Shown here: in pieces, positions 1-4,809 of the stretch
Position numbering within the stretch: the stretch's first letter is position 1
Layout: each line of letters begins with the position of its first letter
Assembly (NCBI GenBank): GCA_017455945.1
Contig: JAFTLM010000036.1
Coordinates: forward strand, 1 to 5,658
DNA length: 5,658 nt
DNA from: Clostridia bacterium
GTDB taxonomy: Bacteria; Bacillota; Clostridia; Oscillospirales; CAG-272
Direction of reading: 5' to 3'
Notes under the pieces: generated by a model
Seen by the model: the letters and a program-made list of their open reading frames with translations, nothing else
Told to the model about the DNA's origin: nothing
Databases searched by the model: none
Translations under genes and position numbers: made by a program

Positions 1-454
1 CGCCAACGGCATGCTTGCGTTCTGCTAGGTTGCGGACAATGCCGATGAAGTCGAGTACATTTCTTGCAAAGCGGGAGACAATCTTCGTGATGATAAGAGT
101 CAGCTTTCCCGCCTTGGCATCGGCTATCATTTGGTTAAAGGCATCGCGCTTTTTGGTAGAGGTGCCGCTGATACCTTCGTCTGCGTATATTTTGACAAGA
201 GTCCAGTTTGGGTGCTTTTCCACGAACTCCTCATAGTATTTTTTCTGAAGCTCAAAGGAGGTTGTTTGCCTTACATCATCGGTGGAAACACGGACATAAA
301 TGCCGACAAGCTGCGGTGTGCTTGTATCGTAATAATCTGTCTTTTTCTTCTCGGGGATGTACTCGTAATTGTCGGGGTCAATCTCCACACGCATTCGTCG
401 GCGGACTTTCTCTTTTGCCGCTTGTTTGGAGGTGCGTTTTTCTTCATCAATCAT
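1..454 (-). CDS. Large serine recombinase, N-terminal part (runs off left edge)
   Basis: Only the first 151 residues are in the window; the gene continues past position 1. Residues about 50-151 form the resolvase-type catalytic domain: YVRVST with the nucleophile Ser57 and Arg55, then YADEGISGTS (90-99), then ITKIVSRFARN (122-132) carrying the active-site Arg128 and Arg131. Enzymes of this family cut and rejoin DNA at attachment sites through a 5' phosphoserine link, and in Clostridia they usually integrate or excise conjugative or mobilisable elements. A basic, Lys/Arg-rich extension of about 48 residues precedes the domain, longer than in most resolvases. The ATG at 454 is preceded by AAGGAGGT (462-469) with 7 nt spacing, inside the end of the upstream gene, so the two are probably translationally coupled. 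The zinc-ribbon and coiled-coil C-terminal regions expected of a large serine recombinase cannot be seen here, so the 'large' class is inferred. Confidence 0.9.
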   Translation of the reverse strand, partial: MIDEEKRTSKQAAKEKVRRRMRVEIDPDNYEYIPEKKKTDYYDTSTPQLVGIYVRVSTDDVRQTTSFELQKKYYEEFVEKHPNWTLVKIYADEGISGTSTKKRDAFNQMIADAKAGKLTLIITKIVSRFARNVLDFIGIVRNLAERKHAVG

Positions 455-1061
455 CGCTGTTACCTCCTTCGTCTAAATCATCGGGGAGCAGTTTCCAATC
501 GGGGGACGGCAGGAAGAATTCATCCTTACGGTCGCCTTGATAGTAGGACGCAAGGGTGAAGATGTCCTCGGAAACAAAGTACATGCCAACAGGCGGATTC
601 TGCCGTGCGAGTATTCTTGCAAGGTATGTGATTTCGTGCGGTTTGCGTGACACGTTCTTGACTTTCTGCGTAATGATGAGGTCTACTTTGCCATCCAAGC
701 AATCTTGCAAAAGACGGCTCCATTCTTTGGCGGTTTCCATATTCGGTGCAGTGGAGCCCTCGTCAATGTAAAATCCAACGAACTCCCAATTGGGGCATAG
801 GGACAATGTGTCCGTAAAATCCTGTATGTGCTTTTGGAGGTATTCCTCGTCCGGGTATCTCGTTTGGTTGAAATAACGGATGTACACTGCCACACGAAAA
901 TGATGAGCCGTGTTGGGGCGTTCGTGCTTTATGTTTTGCAGCCAAGCCTTATGCTCGGCAAGCCTCTGTGCTTGCTCGGTATTTGCTCCAAAGAATGCGG
1001 AATATTTCTGTGCCTCACCGATCTGCGCCAAGCGCTCATATACCTCAACTTCATTGCTCAT
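447..1061 (-). CDS. Catalytically defective serine-recombinase-like protein (204 aa)
   Basis: The protein is a complete short ORF whose middle (residues about 55-170) aligns clearly with the catalytic domain of the recombinase encoded just downstream: VAVYIRYF matches VGIYVRVS, NWEFVGFYIDEG matches NWTLVKIYADEG, and DLIITQKVKNVSRK matches TLIITKIVSRFARN. The catalytic serine is Phe64 and the SRF motif is KNV (135-137), so one active-site Arg is lost, while Arg62 and Arg139 remain. It stops after this domain with the sequence LPSPDWKLLPDD, with no DNA-binding C-terminus. It is therefore unlikely to cut DNA. A partner, regulator or directionality role for the neighbouring recombinase is inferred. 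Start: ATG at 1061 with GGAGG (1071-1075) 9 nt upstream. Its TGA overlaps the recombinase start by 8 nt. It has no frameshift or internal stop and looks like a maintained gene rather than a decaying one. Confidence 0.82.
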   Translation of the reverse strand: MSNEVEVYERLAQIGEAQKYSAFFGANTEQAQRLAEHKAWLQNIKHERPNTAHHFRVAVYIRYFNQTRYPDEEYLQKHIQDFTDTLSLCPNWEFVGFYIDEGSTAPNMETAKEWSRLLQDCLDGKVDLIITQKVKNVSRKPHEITYLARILARQNPPVGMYFVSEDIFTLASYYQGDRKDEFFLPSPDWKLLPDDLDEGGNSDD

Positions 1062-1093
1062 AATTATTTGCCTCCATAGTTATAGTTGCAAAC

Positions 1094-1122
1094 ATTATAA
1101 CCGCTTTTTCGACAAAATGCGA
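1094..1122 (-). promoter_or_regulatory. Probable promoter of the recombinase gene pair
   Basis: A perfect TATAAT lies on the minus strand at 1099-1094, with a weak -35 (TTCGCA, about 18 bp upstream). The expected start is near 1087, giving a leader of about 25 nt before the ATG at 1061. The -35 region abuts the large dyad at 1122-1157, so a protein bound there could affect this promoter. Confidence 0.5.
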
Positions 1123-1157
1123 ATAACTGGCGGTCAGGTTTTTAACCACCAGTTATT
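1122..1157. repeat. Long imperfect dyad upstream of recombinase promoter
   Basis: Arms AATAACTGG (1122-1130) and CCAGTTATT (1149-1157) are exact complements. They are extended inward by GGT (1132-1134) and ACC (1145-1147), or alternatively by GGTT and AACC around TTT (1137-1147). Neither side is followed by a run of T on the matching strand, so it is not a standard intrinsic terminator. It lies between the recombinase promoter and the end of the XRE gene. A protein-binding site or recombinase-related site is possible; its function is not shown by the sequence. Confidence 0.55.
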
Positions 1158-1184
1158 GAAACGCAAAAAATTATTGAGGGCAAT

Positions 1185-1212
1185 AAAAAAAGAGTGGGCG
1201 CAATACCCACTC
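1185..1212 (-). terminator. Intrinsic terminator of the leftward XRE gene
   Basis: On the minus strand, GAGTGGG (1212-1206) and CCCACTC (1198-1192) form a 7-bp GC-rich stem with a 7-nt loop, followed by seven T (1191-1185). It starts 3 nt after the TAA of the XRE gene and separates that gene from the recombinase pair. Confidence 0.88.
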
Positions 1213-1214
1213 CG

Positions 1215-1574
1215 TTAGTCATCGTATTCATCTTTTTTGGTGTGCATCGTGTTCTTAAGTTCACGAACAATCTTGAGGATTGCTTCAACTTCTGTGGGTG
1301 TACAATCACCGAGAAGTTCGGCAAATTCCTTCTGGTAGATTCGGTTCACTTCGGGAACATCGGGACGCAATATTTCATCGGCAGAAACCTGTAATGCTTC
1401 GATGATTTTGCAGAAGGTTGTAAGGAGCATTTCCTTCTTGCCAAGCTCTATATCACTGATGTGCGGCAGAGACACATGGGCTTCAAAAGCCAAGTCTGCC
1501 TGACTCATTTTCTTTGAAAGACGTGCAGCCCGAATTCTCTGACCGACTTTATATTCTAGTGTGTTCTCATCCAT
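1215..1574 (-). CDS. XRE-family transcriptional regulator (leftward, 119 aa)
   Basis: Residues about 9-69 form a Cro/CI-type helix-turn-helix: VGQRIRAARLSKKMSQADLA, with MSQADLA as helix 2 and VSLPHISDIELGKK covering the recognition helix and the typical IExG/K end. The C-terminal 35 residues (FAELLGDCTPTEVEAILKIVRELK) are shared with the divergent regulator at 1719-2066, so the two are paralogues; the tail probably serves dimerisation (inference). Start: ATG at 1574 with GGAGGT (1583-1588) 8 nt away. The stop is followed at once by a terminator, so it is a single-gene unit. It is divergent from the second regulator across 144 bp, an arrangement typical of element-borne repressor pairs. Its ligand and targets cannot be read from the sequence. 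Confidence 0.9.
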   Translation of the reverse strand: MDENTLEYKVGQRIRAARLSKKMSQADLAFEAHVSLPHISDIELGKKEMLLTTFCKIIEALQVSADEILRPDVPEVNRIYQKEFAELLGDCTPTEVEAILKIVRELKNTMHTKKDEYDD

Positions 1575-1599
1575 TGTGGCGCACCTCCATAAGCCATAG

Positions 1600-1619
1600 A
1601 CTATATTTCTATCTATAGT
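1600..1619. promoter_or_regulatory. ACTATA/TATAGT dyad and possible -10 of the leftward XRE gene
   Basis: ACTATA (1600-1605) and TATAGT (1614-1619) are exact inverted copies 8 nt apart. Read on the minus strand, TATAGT at 1605-1600 is a reasonable -10 for the leftward regulator, with a start near 1593 and a 20-nt leader, but I see no good -35. The GACTATA half (1599-1605) is the same string that ends the 18-bp repeats at 1664 and 2073, suggesting a shared half-site. Confidence 0.35.
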
Positions 1620-1649
1620 TTATCATTTTCGGGCGATTATTAAAATCTT

Positions 1650-1674
1650 CGGCTGACGATTTAATCGTCTGCGG
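1650..1674. promoter_or_regulatory. Candidate operator: 25-bp dyad between the divergent XRE genes
   Basis: Arms 1650-1661 and 1663-1674 are complementary at 10 of 12 positions, with the perfect core GACGAT-TTA-ATCGTC (1655-1669). It lies between the -35 and -10 of the rightward XRE promoter, where a bound dimer would block RNA polymerase. This is the natural place for one or both XRE proteins to act (inference from position and symmetry). Confidence 0.6.
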
Positions 1675-1682
1675 ACTATAAT
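1653..1682 (+). promoter_or_regulatory. Promoter of the rightward XRE gene
   Basis: CTGACG (1653-1658) and a perfect TATAAT (1677-1682) are separated by 18 bp. The expected start is near 1689, about 30 nt before the ATG at 1719. The spacer contains most of the dyad centred at 1662, implying repression. Confidence 0.6.
1664..1681 (+). repeat. 18-bp repeat, copy 1 (ATCGTCTGCGGACTATAA)
   Basis: Identical to 2073-2090. This copy includes the right arm of the dyad and most of the -10 box of the rightward XRE promoter. An exact 18-mer placed twice in non-coding DNA only 409 bp apart is unlikely by chance; a shared operator is the simplest reading. Confidence 0.7.
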
Positions 1683-1718
1683 AAATTAGAGAAATTTTTA
1701 AATTAATGGAGGTTCTAA

Positions 1719-2066
1719 ATGAAACTTGATTTTTATACCGTCGGCCAACGAATAAGGAGGCTTCGTAAACGAAAGAGGATGTCCCAAGCCACCCTTGCGG
1801 AACTTACGGATGTTTCGCCTACATACATCAGCCACCTTGAAAACGGAATGAAGTTTATGACGGTGGAAACTTTGATAGCCCTTTCTAATGCTTTAGGGGT
1901 ATCTACCGACGTGATTTTATGCGATTCTCTGGACAATCAATTAGTGCCGTGTATGGCTGAACTTGAATATCTGCTGCGTGACTGCACGAACCACGAAAGA
2001 AGGGTTATTTTAGATACCATTCGGGGACTAAAACAATCTTTGAGAGAAAATTATTATCTAAAATAA
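1719..2066 (+). CDS. XRE-family transcriptional regulator (rightward, 115 aa)
   Basis: The helix-turn-helix lies at residues about 7-67: VGQRIRRLRKRKRMSQATLA, then VSPTYISHLENG as the turn and recognition helix. The sequence between (ALGVSTDVIL) and the tail (LEYLLRDCTNHERRVILDTIRGLK, about 82-105) match the leftward regulator position by position, making it a paralogue. The recognition helices differ (PTYISHLENG against LPHISDIELG), so their operator preferences may differ. Start: ATG at 1719 with GGAGG (1708-1712) 6 nt away. A promoter with a dyad in its spacer lies directly upstream, so autoregulation is likely. There is no clear terminator after the TAA at 2066, so transcription may continue into the SLOG gene. 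Confidence 0.9.
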   Translation: MKLDFYTVGQRIRRLRKRKRMSQATLAELTDVSPTYISHLENGMKFMTVETLIALSNALGVSTDVILCDSLDNQLVPCMAELEYLLRDCTNHERRVILDTIRGLKQSLRENYYLK

Positions 2067-2072
2067 TAAATT

Positions 2073-2090
2073 ATCGTCTGCGGACTATAA
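2073..2090 (+). repeat. 18-bp repeat, copy 2, upstream of the SLOG promoter
   Basis: Exact copy of 1664-1681. Here the left dyad arm is absent; the repeat ends 8 bp before the -35 box of the SLOG promoter, roughly -61 to -44 from the expected start. That position suits an activator or a road-block more than classic -10/-35 occlusion. The TATAA at its end could also be a weak -10 of its own. Confidence 0.65.
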
Positions 2091-2098
2091 ATATTCGG

Positions 2099-2127
2099 TT
2101 GAAAAAGTCACAATTATATGCTATAAT
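2099..2127 (+). promoter_or_regulatory. Promoter of the SLOG operon
   Basis: TTGAAA (2099-2104), 17-bp spacer, TATAAT (2122-2127), with TG one base before the -10 (extended -10). The expected start is near 2134. The ATG at 2127 therefore lies before the transcript start, which rules it out as the start codon of the downstream gene. Confidence 0.8.
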
Positions 2128-2159
2128 TGATATATTACCTTTCGATTGGAGGGATATAC

Positions 2160-2744
2160 GTGGCGGAGATAGAAAAGAAATGTTGCTTCGTGGGGCACCG
2201 AACTATCGCGGCTTCCGAAGAATTAACAGAAAATCTTACAAAAACGATAGAACGACTCATTGCAGAAGAGGGTGTCAAGTATTTTCTTTTTGGCAGCCGT
2301 AGTGAGTTCGATGACCTTTGCCACGGCATCGTTACCGCACTTAAAGAAAAGTATCCCCATGTCGTCCGTGTTGCATACACCCGGCGCAGCGAGTATGCTG
2401 TGAAGGCGGAAGAAAAAGAAAAGATGGAACGCTCGTGGTCATCGGTATTAAAAACAGATGTCAAGCTCAAAGACTACGATGCCGAGGTGCAATCCGAAAA
2501 GGTATACTCTGCGGGAAAGGCGTCATATGTTGAGCGCAATCAAGAGATGATTGATGCCAGTGATTTTTGTGTTTTTTATTATAACGAGGACTATCAGCCA
2601 CCGCGGAGAAAAAGGACTAACAGGGATTTAAGCACCTATCAGCCCAAGAGTGGAACACGGCTTGCGTATGAATACGCCGTTCAAAAGAGCAAAAAAACAG
2701 ATAAAGTAGTTATTAACACCTTTATTCCCAGTGGAACAGACTAA
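2160..2744 (+). CDS. SLOG-family (YpsA/DUF1273-like) predicted nucleotide-ligand-binding protein, 194 aa
   Basis: Chosen start is GTG at 2160, with GGAGGG (2148-2153) 6 nt upstream; a longer in-frame ATG at 2127 falls on the -10 box. The protein has the layout of the SLOG/Rossmannoid group: a first strand ending in CFVGHR (9-14), a second strand with LFGSRSEFD (43-51), a helix with YVERNQEMIDASD (123-135) leading into the strand FCVFYY, and SGTRLAYEYA (164-173) followed by KVVINTF. The GHR and SGT glycine-rich turns are where nucleotide-derived ligands bind in relatives. No enzymatic role is established for this subgroup. A charged, Lys/Glu-rich insert (about 78-115) separates the two halves. 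It is first in a unit with the unknown gene at 2773 and may be controlled through the 18-bp repeat upstream. SLOG domains elsewhere act as ligand sensors in anti-phage systems; that is only a hint here. Confidence 0.8.
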   Translation: MAEIEKKCCFVGHRTIAASEELTENLTKTIERLIAEEGVKYFLFGSRSEFDDLCHGIVTALKEKYPHVVRVAYTRRSEYAVKAEEKEKMERSWSSVLKTDVKLKDYDAEVQSEKVYSAGKASYVERNQEMIDASDFCVFYYNEDYQPPRRKRTNRDLSTYQPKSGTRLAYEYAVQKSKKTDKVVINTFIPSGTD

Positions 2745-2772
2745 AAAAGTAACAAATAATGGCGAGGGGTAT

Positions 2773-3219
2773 ATGAGATTTAAGGACACCTACGATACAA
2801 ATGAATTTTTATCTTGGTACGATGATGACCCACAAGATGGGACTTATTTTGATGCACAAGAAGGCAAACAATATCCTTATAACCCCGATGCTTCGTTTGG
2901 GGATGACCGTGATGAAACTCACGAACGGAGAAAGCATCGTGCCGCTGTCTATATTGCTGCCCATAAGGCGCTTTTGAAAGATGCAGACTACCTCAATGCG
3001 TATACGAAAATCCTTGATGAGTACGCACGAGAGTTTGCATACAACATACAGAAAAAGCCAATATCCATTGTTAGTGACGAAGACCGCGATACGCAAATAT
3101 TCGCCCTTGAATTTGAAGCTAAATGTCTCGGCAAGAAAAAGGTGGAACACTACAAGGAGGATGCTATATATATCGTTGATTGGGTGAAATCGGGTAAAAA
3201 TCTGATAGTGTATGTTTAA
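2773..3219 (+). CDS. Unrecognised protein, 148 aa, co-transcribed with the SLOG gene
   Basis: I do not recognise this family. The ATG at 2773 is preferred because GGCGAGGGG (2761-2769) sits just upstream. An in-frame GTG at 2731 would overlap the SLOG stop and has no ribosome binding site. The N-terminal 50 residues are very acidic and aromatic (DTYDTNEFLSWYDDDPQDG, then PYNPDASFGDDRDE). Residues about 50-95 are predicted helical (ERRKHRAAVYIAAHKALLKD, then YLNAYTKILDEYAREFAYNI), and the C-terminus ends in strand-like IYIVDWV and LIVYV. There is no signal peptide, membrane segment or metal-binding motif. It follows the SLOG stop by 28 nt with no promoter or terminator between, and the terminator at 3255 ends the unit. 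A functional partnership with the SLOG protein is inferred from the shared transcript only. Confidence 0.72.
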   Translation: MRFKDTYDTNEFLSWYDDDPQDGTYFDAQEGKQYPYNPDASFGDDRDETHERRKHRAAVYIAAHKALLKDADYLNAYTKILDEYAREFAYNIQKKPISIVSDEDRDTQIFALEFEAKCLGKKKVEHYKEDAIYIVDWVKSGKNLIVYV

Positions 3220-3254
3220 AAAGGCCGTAGTTCGGTTGAAATATTTGTTAACCT

Positions 3255-3284
3255 AGCATCGGTGAAAAAATCCGATGCTTTTTT
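3255..3284 (+). terminator. Intrinsic terminator of the SLOG operon
   Basis: AGCATCGG (3255-3262) and CCGATGCT (3272-3279) form an 8-bp stem around a 9-nt loop, followed by a T-run to 3284. It lies 36 nt after the stop of the 148-aa gene. Confidence 0.9.
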
Positions 3285-3317
3285 GGTGAAGAATTATCGT
3301 AACCTCTCCAAAACGGA

Positions 3318-3346
3318 TTGACAAATGAAAAAATAGGGTGTATAAT
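3318..3346 (+). promoter_or_regulatory. Consensus sigma-A promoter of the double-HTH regulator
   Basis: TTGACA (3318-3323), 17-bp spacer, TATAAT (3341-3346): a perfect vegetative promoter. The start is expected near 3353, giving a leader of about 80 nt that contains the palindromes at 3357 and 3391. A promoter this strong on a regulator gene suggests that it is held down by repression. Confidence 0.92.
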
Positions 3347-3356
3347 AAAAGTGTAA

Positions 3357-3406
3357 TTTCGCAATGGCGAAGTTTCGCAACATCAAAACATTTCGCAATG
3401 GCGAAG
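3357..3406. promoter_or_regulatory. Two identical 16-bp palindromes plus a half-site in the leader
   Basis: TTTCGCAATGGCGAAG occurs at 3357-3372 and again, identical, at 3391-3406. Each has TTCGC and GCGAA arms around AATG. A third partial copy, TTTCGCAA (3373-3380), directly follows the first. The full copies are 34 bp apart, just over three helical turns, so dimers would sit on nearly the same face. They begin a few bases after the expected start point: a repressor operator is the likely role. An RNA hairpin pair in the leader is an alternative. Confidence 0.75.
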
Positions 3407-3434
3407 TGATAATTAAAGAATTTTTGAGGAAAAT

Positions 3435-4658
3435 ATGCAGTATATAACAGTTCAGGAAGCGGCGCAAAAATGGGGTGTGACGACACGCCGTGTGCAGATG
3501 CTTTGTAATGAAAACAGAATAAAAGGCGCATATCGTTTCGGAAAGTCGTGGATGATACCCACCACAGCGGTATTACCTAACGCAAGAAAGAAAAACGAAG
3601 AGCCACACCTGCCAATGCCGAGAAAATCTCCCTTCCTCGATATGACAAACCTTTACAATAAGGCAGGCTGTGCTGACGAGTGTGCAGAAATGCTGATAAA
3701 CCAGCCCGAAGCCCACGCGCTCTTTGAGGCGCAGATTGCCTATAGACGTGGAGAAATCGAGAAGGTGTACGAGCAGGCGAGGTATTTCTTGCACTCTCAT
3801 TCAGGCTTTTACGCCATTCTCGGTGGCGGTATGTTGCTTGCGCAATGCGCCATCTGGCGCGGAGATTTGTACCTTTGGAAGGAAGCTAAAAGGCATATAT
3901 TTGAAGCCCCCTGCAAAGGCGAACACGATCGTGAGCTTGTATCCTTGGCGCTTGCTATTATCGACAGCTCCATCTATGATAATAAAGACTATCCCGATTG
4001 GTTCAAAATCGGCAATTTCGAGGCACTGCCGGGTGATGCGCACCCTGCCGCAAAGGTGTTTTACGTCAAGTATTTATATATGGCAGCACACGCTATTGCC
4101 ACAAAGCAGTTCAAGCTGGAGGGTGTAGAGGGACTTGCGCTTATGCGTATGATTCCCAACACCATTGAGCCTATGATTTCGCAAGCGGTGCTTGATAAAA
4201 CCATAGTTCCCGAGATGTTTCTTCGTATGTCCTGTGCCGTAGCTTATTACAATTCGGGGCAGAAAGAAAGAGCGTTAGCCCATATGGATAAAGCGATTGC
4301 ACTTGCTTTGCCTGACAGGATGTATGGCTTTTTGGCTGAGTATATAAGGCACTTTGGTGACCTTTTAGAGCAGCGTATTGCTTTGCAAGATAAGAATGCC
4401 GTTGTTGCAGTTAAAGCTCTTTACAATATATACAGTGTAGGCTGGGCAAGGCTGTCTAGCCAAGTGCGTGACAAGATGATATCCACCAATCTGGATGCGA
4501 AAGACCGTGAAATTGCCAAGCTCTGTGCTTTTGGATTTACAACAAAAGAGATTGCGGCTATGTTACATACTTCAGAATCGACTATCAGCCACGCTATCAC
4601 CAGAATAACTAATAAAACGGGTCTATTAAGCAAAAAAGAGTTCGCATTTATACTCTAA
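3435..4658 (+). CDS. Regulator with N-terminal excisionase/MerR-like HTH and C-terminal LuxR-type HTH, 407 aa
   Basis: Residues 3-42 match a winged helix-turn-helix of the excisionase/MerR type: YITVQEAAQKWGVTTRRVQ, then a wing with GAYRFGKSWMIP. Residues about 353-407 match a LuxR/GerE output domain: DAKDREIAKLCAFGFTTKEIA, then TSESTISHAITRITNKTG. The roughly 290 residues between are helical with TPR-like segments (for example AVAYYNSGQKERALAHMDKAIALA, about 267-290), as in MalT/LAL-type regulators but without their ATPase domain. There is no receiver domain, signal peptide or membrane segment, so it should act in the cytoplasm. Start: ATG at 3435 with GAGGA (3426-3430) close upstream. It is a single-gene unit behind a consensus promoter and tandem palindromes, which its own N-terminal HTH might bind. 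Ligand and targets are unknown. Confidence 0.82.
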   Translation: MQYITVQEAAQKWGVTTRRVQMLCNENRIKGAYRFGKSWMIPTTAVLPNARKKNEEPHLPMPRKSPFLDMTNLYNKAGCADECAEMLINQPEAHALFEAQIAYRRGEIEKVYEQARYFLHSHSGFYAILGGGMLLAQCAIWRGDLYLWKEAKRHIFEAPCKGEHDRELVSLALAIIDSSIYDNKDYPDWFKIGNFEALPGDAHPAAKVFYVKYLYMAAHAIATKQFKLEGVEGLALMRMIPNTIEPMISQAVLDKTIVPEMFLRMSCAVAYYNSGQKERALAHMDKAIALALPDRMYGFLAEYIRHFGDLLEQRIALQDKNAVVAVKALYNIYSVGWARLSSQVRDKMISTNLDAKDREIAKLCAFGFTTKEIAAMLHTSESTISHAITRITNKTGLLSKKEFAFIL

Positions 4659-4660
4659 AA

Positions 4661-4702
4661 ATTGCCGAAAAAAAGCAAAAAGTCGGCAATAAAGTTTGCC
4701 GA
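4661..4702. repeat. Three alternating TTGCCGA elements (two exclusive hairpins)
   Basis: TTGCCGA at 4662-4668, its complement TCGGCAA at 4683-4689, and TTGCCGA again at 4696-4702. The first and second can pair (8 bp with the flanking A/T, 14-nt loop), or the second and third can (7 bp, 6-nt loop). It starts 2 nt after the stop of the double-HTH regulator. No good T-run follows either hairpin on the plus strand. It may be a weak terminator or processing structure, or a set of protein-binding half-sites ahead of the next promoter. Confidence 0.5.
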
Positions 4703-4741
4703 AAATAGTGAAATATTTTTCTATGAAAAAGGAATTCAATC

Positions 4742-4750
4742 TGCTATAAT
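4742..4750 (+). promoter_or_regulatory. Extended -10 promoter of the cysteine-rich small protein gene
   Basis: TGCTATAAT (4742-4750) is a perfect extended -10. The -35 is poor (TATGAA at 4722-4727). The expected start is near 4757, with a leader of about 53 nt. Confidence 0.6.
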
Positions 4751-4766
4751 GTTATCGTAATAACAT
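4749..4766. promoter_or_regulatory. Palindrome over the transcription start (candidate operator)
   Basis: ATGTTAT (4749-4755) and ATAACAT (4760-4766) are exact inverted copies around CGTA. The element begins in the -10 box and covers the expected +1, so a bound protein would block initiation. The core TTATCGTAA also occurs at 3294-3302, upstream of the double-HTH regulator promoter. Confidence 0.55.
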
Positions 4767-4809
4767 ATGGCAGATTTTTCTTTTTGAAAATATGCAAAAG
4801 GAGGCAGTA

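Noticed and set aside
131..559. Plus-strand reading frames over the recombinase genes
   Set aside because: The minus strand carries clear serine-recombinase motifs with proper ribosome binding sites; the plus-strand frames have no recognisable content or start signals.
447..1061. Treating the 204-aa recombinase-like gene as a pseudogene
   Set aside because: It has an intact frame, good ribosome binding site and promoter, and coupled overlap with the next gene; only active-site residues are changed, which suggests a maintained non-catalytic role.
2127..2159. Longer SLOG protein starting at ATG 2127
   Set aside because: The ATG overlaps the -10 box and lies before the expected transcript start; GTG at 2160 has GGAGGG at the right distance.
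2731..2772. GTG start at 2731 for the 148-aa protein
   Set aside because: No ribosome binding site and overlap with the SLOG stop; ATG 2773 has a purine-rich GGCGAGGGG upstream.
3357..3407. CRISPR-like repeat array
   Set aside because: Only two full 16-bp copies, palindromic, with an 18-bp gap, directly after a promoter; operator sites explain them better.
4661..4690. Confident intrinsic terminator after the double-HTH gene
   Set aside because: The stem is good, but the loop is 14 nt and the plus-strand 3' flank is AAAGTTTG with no T-run.
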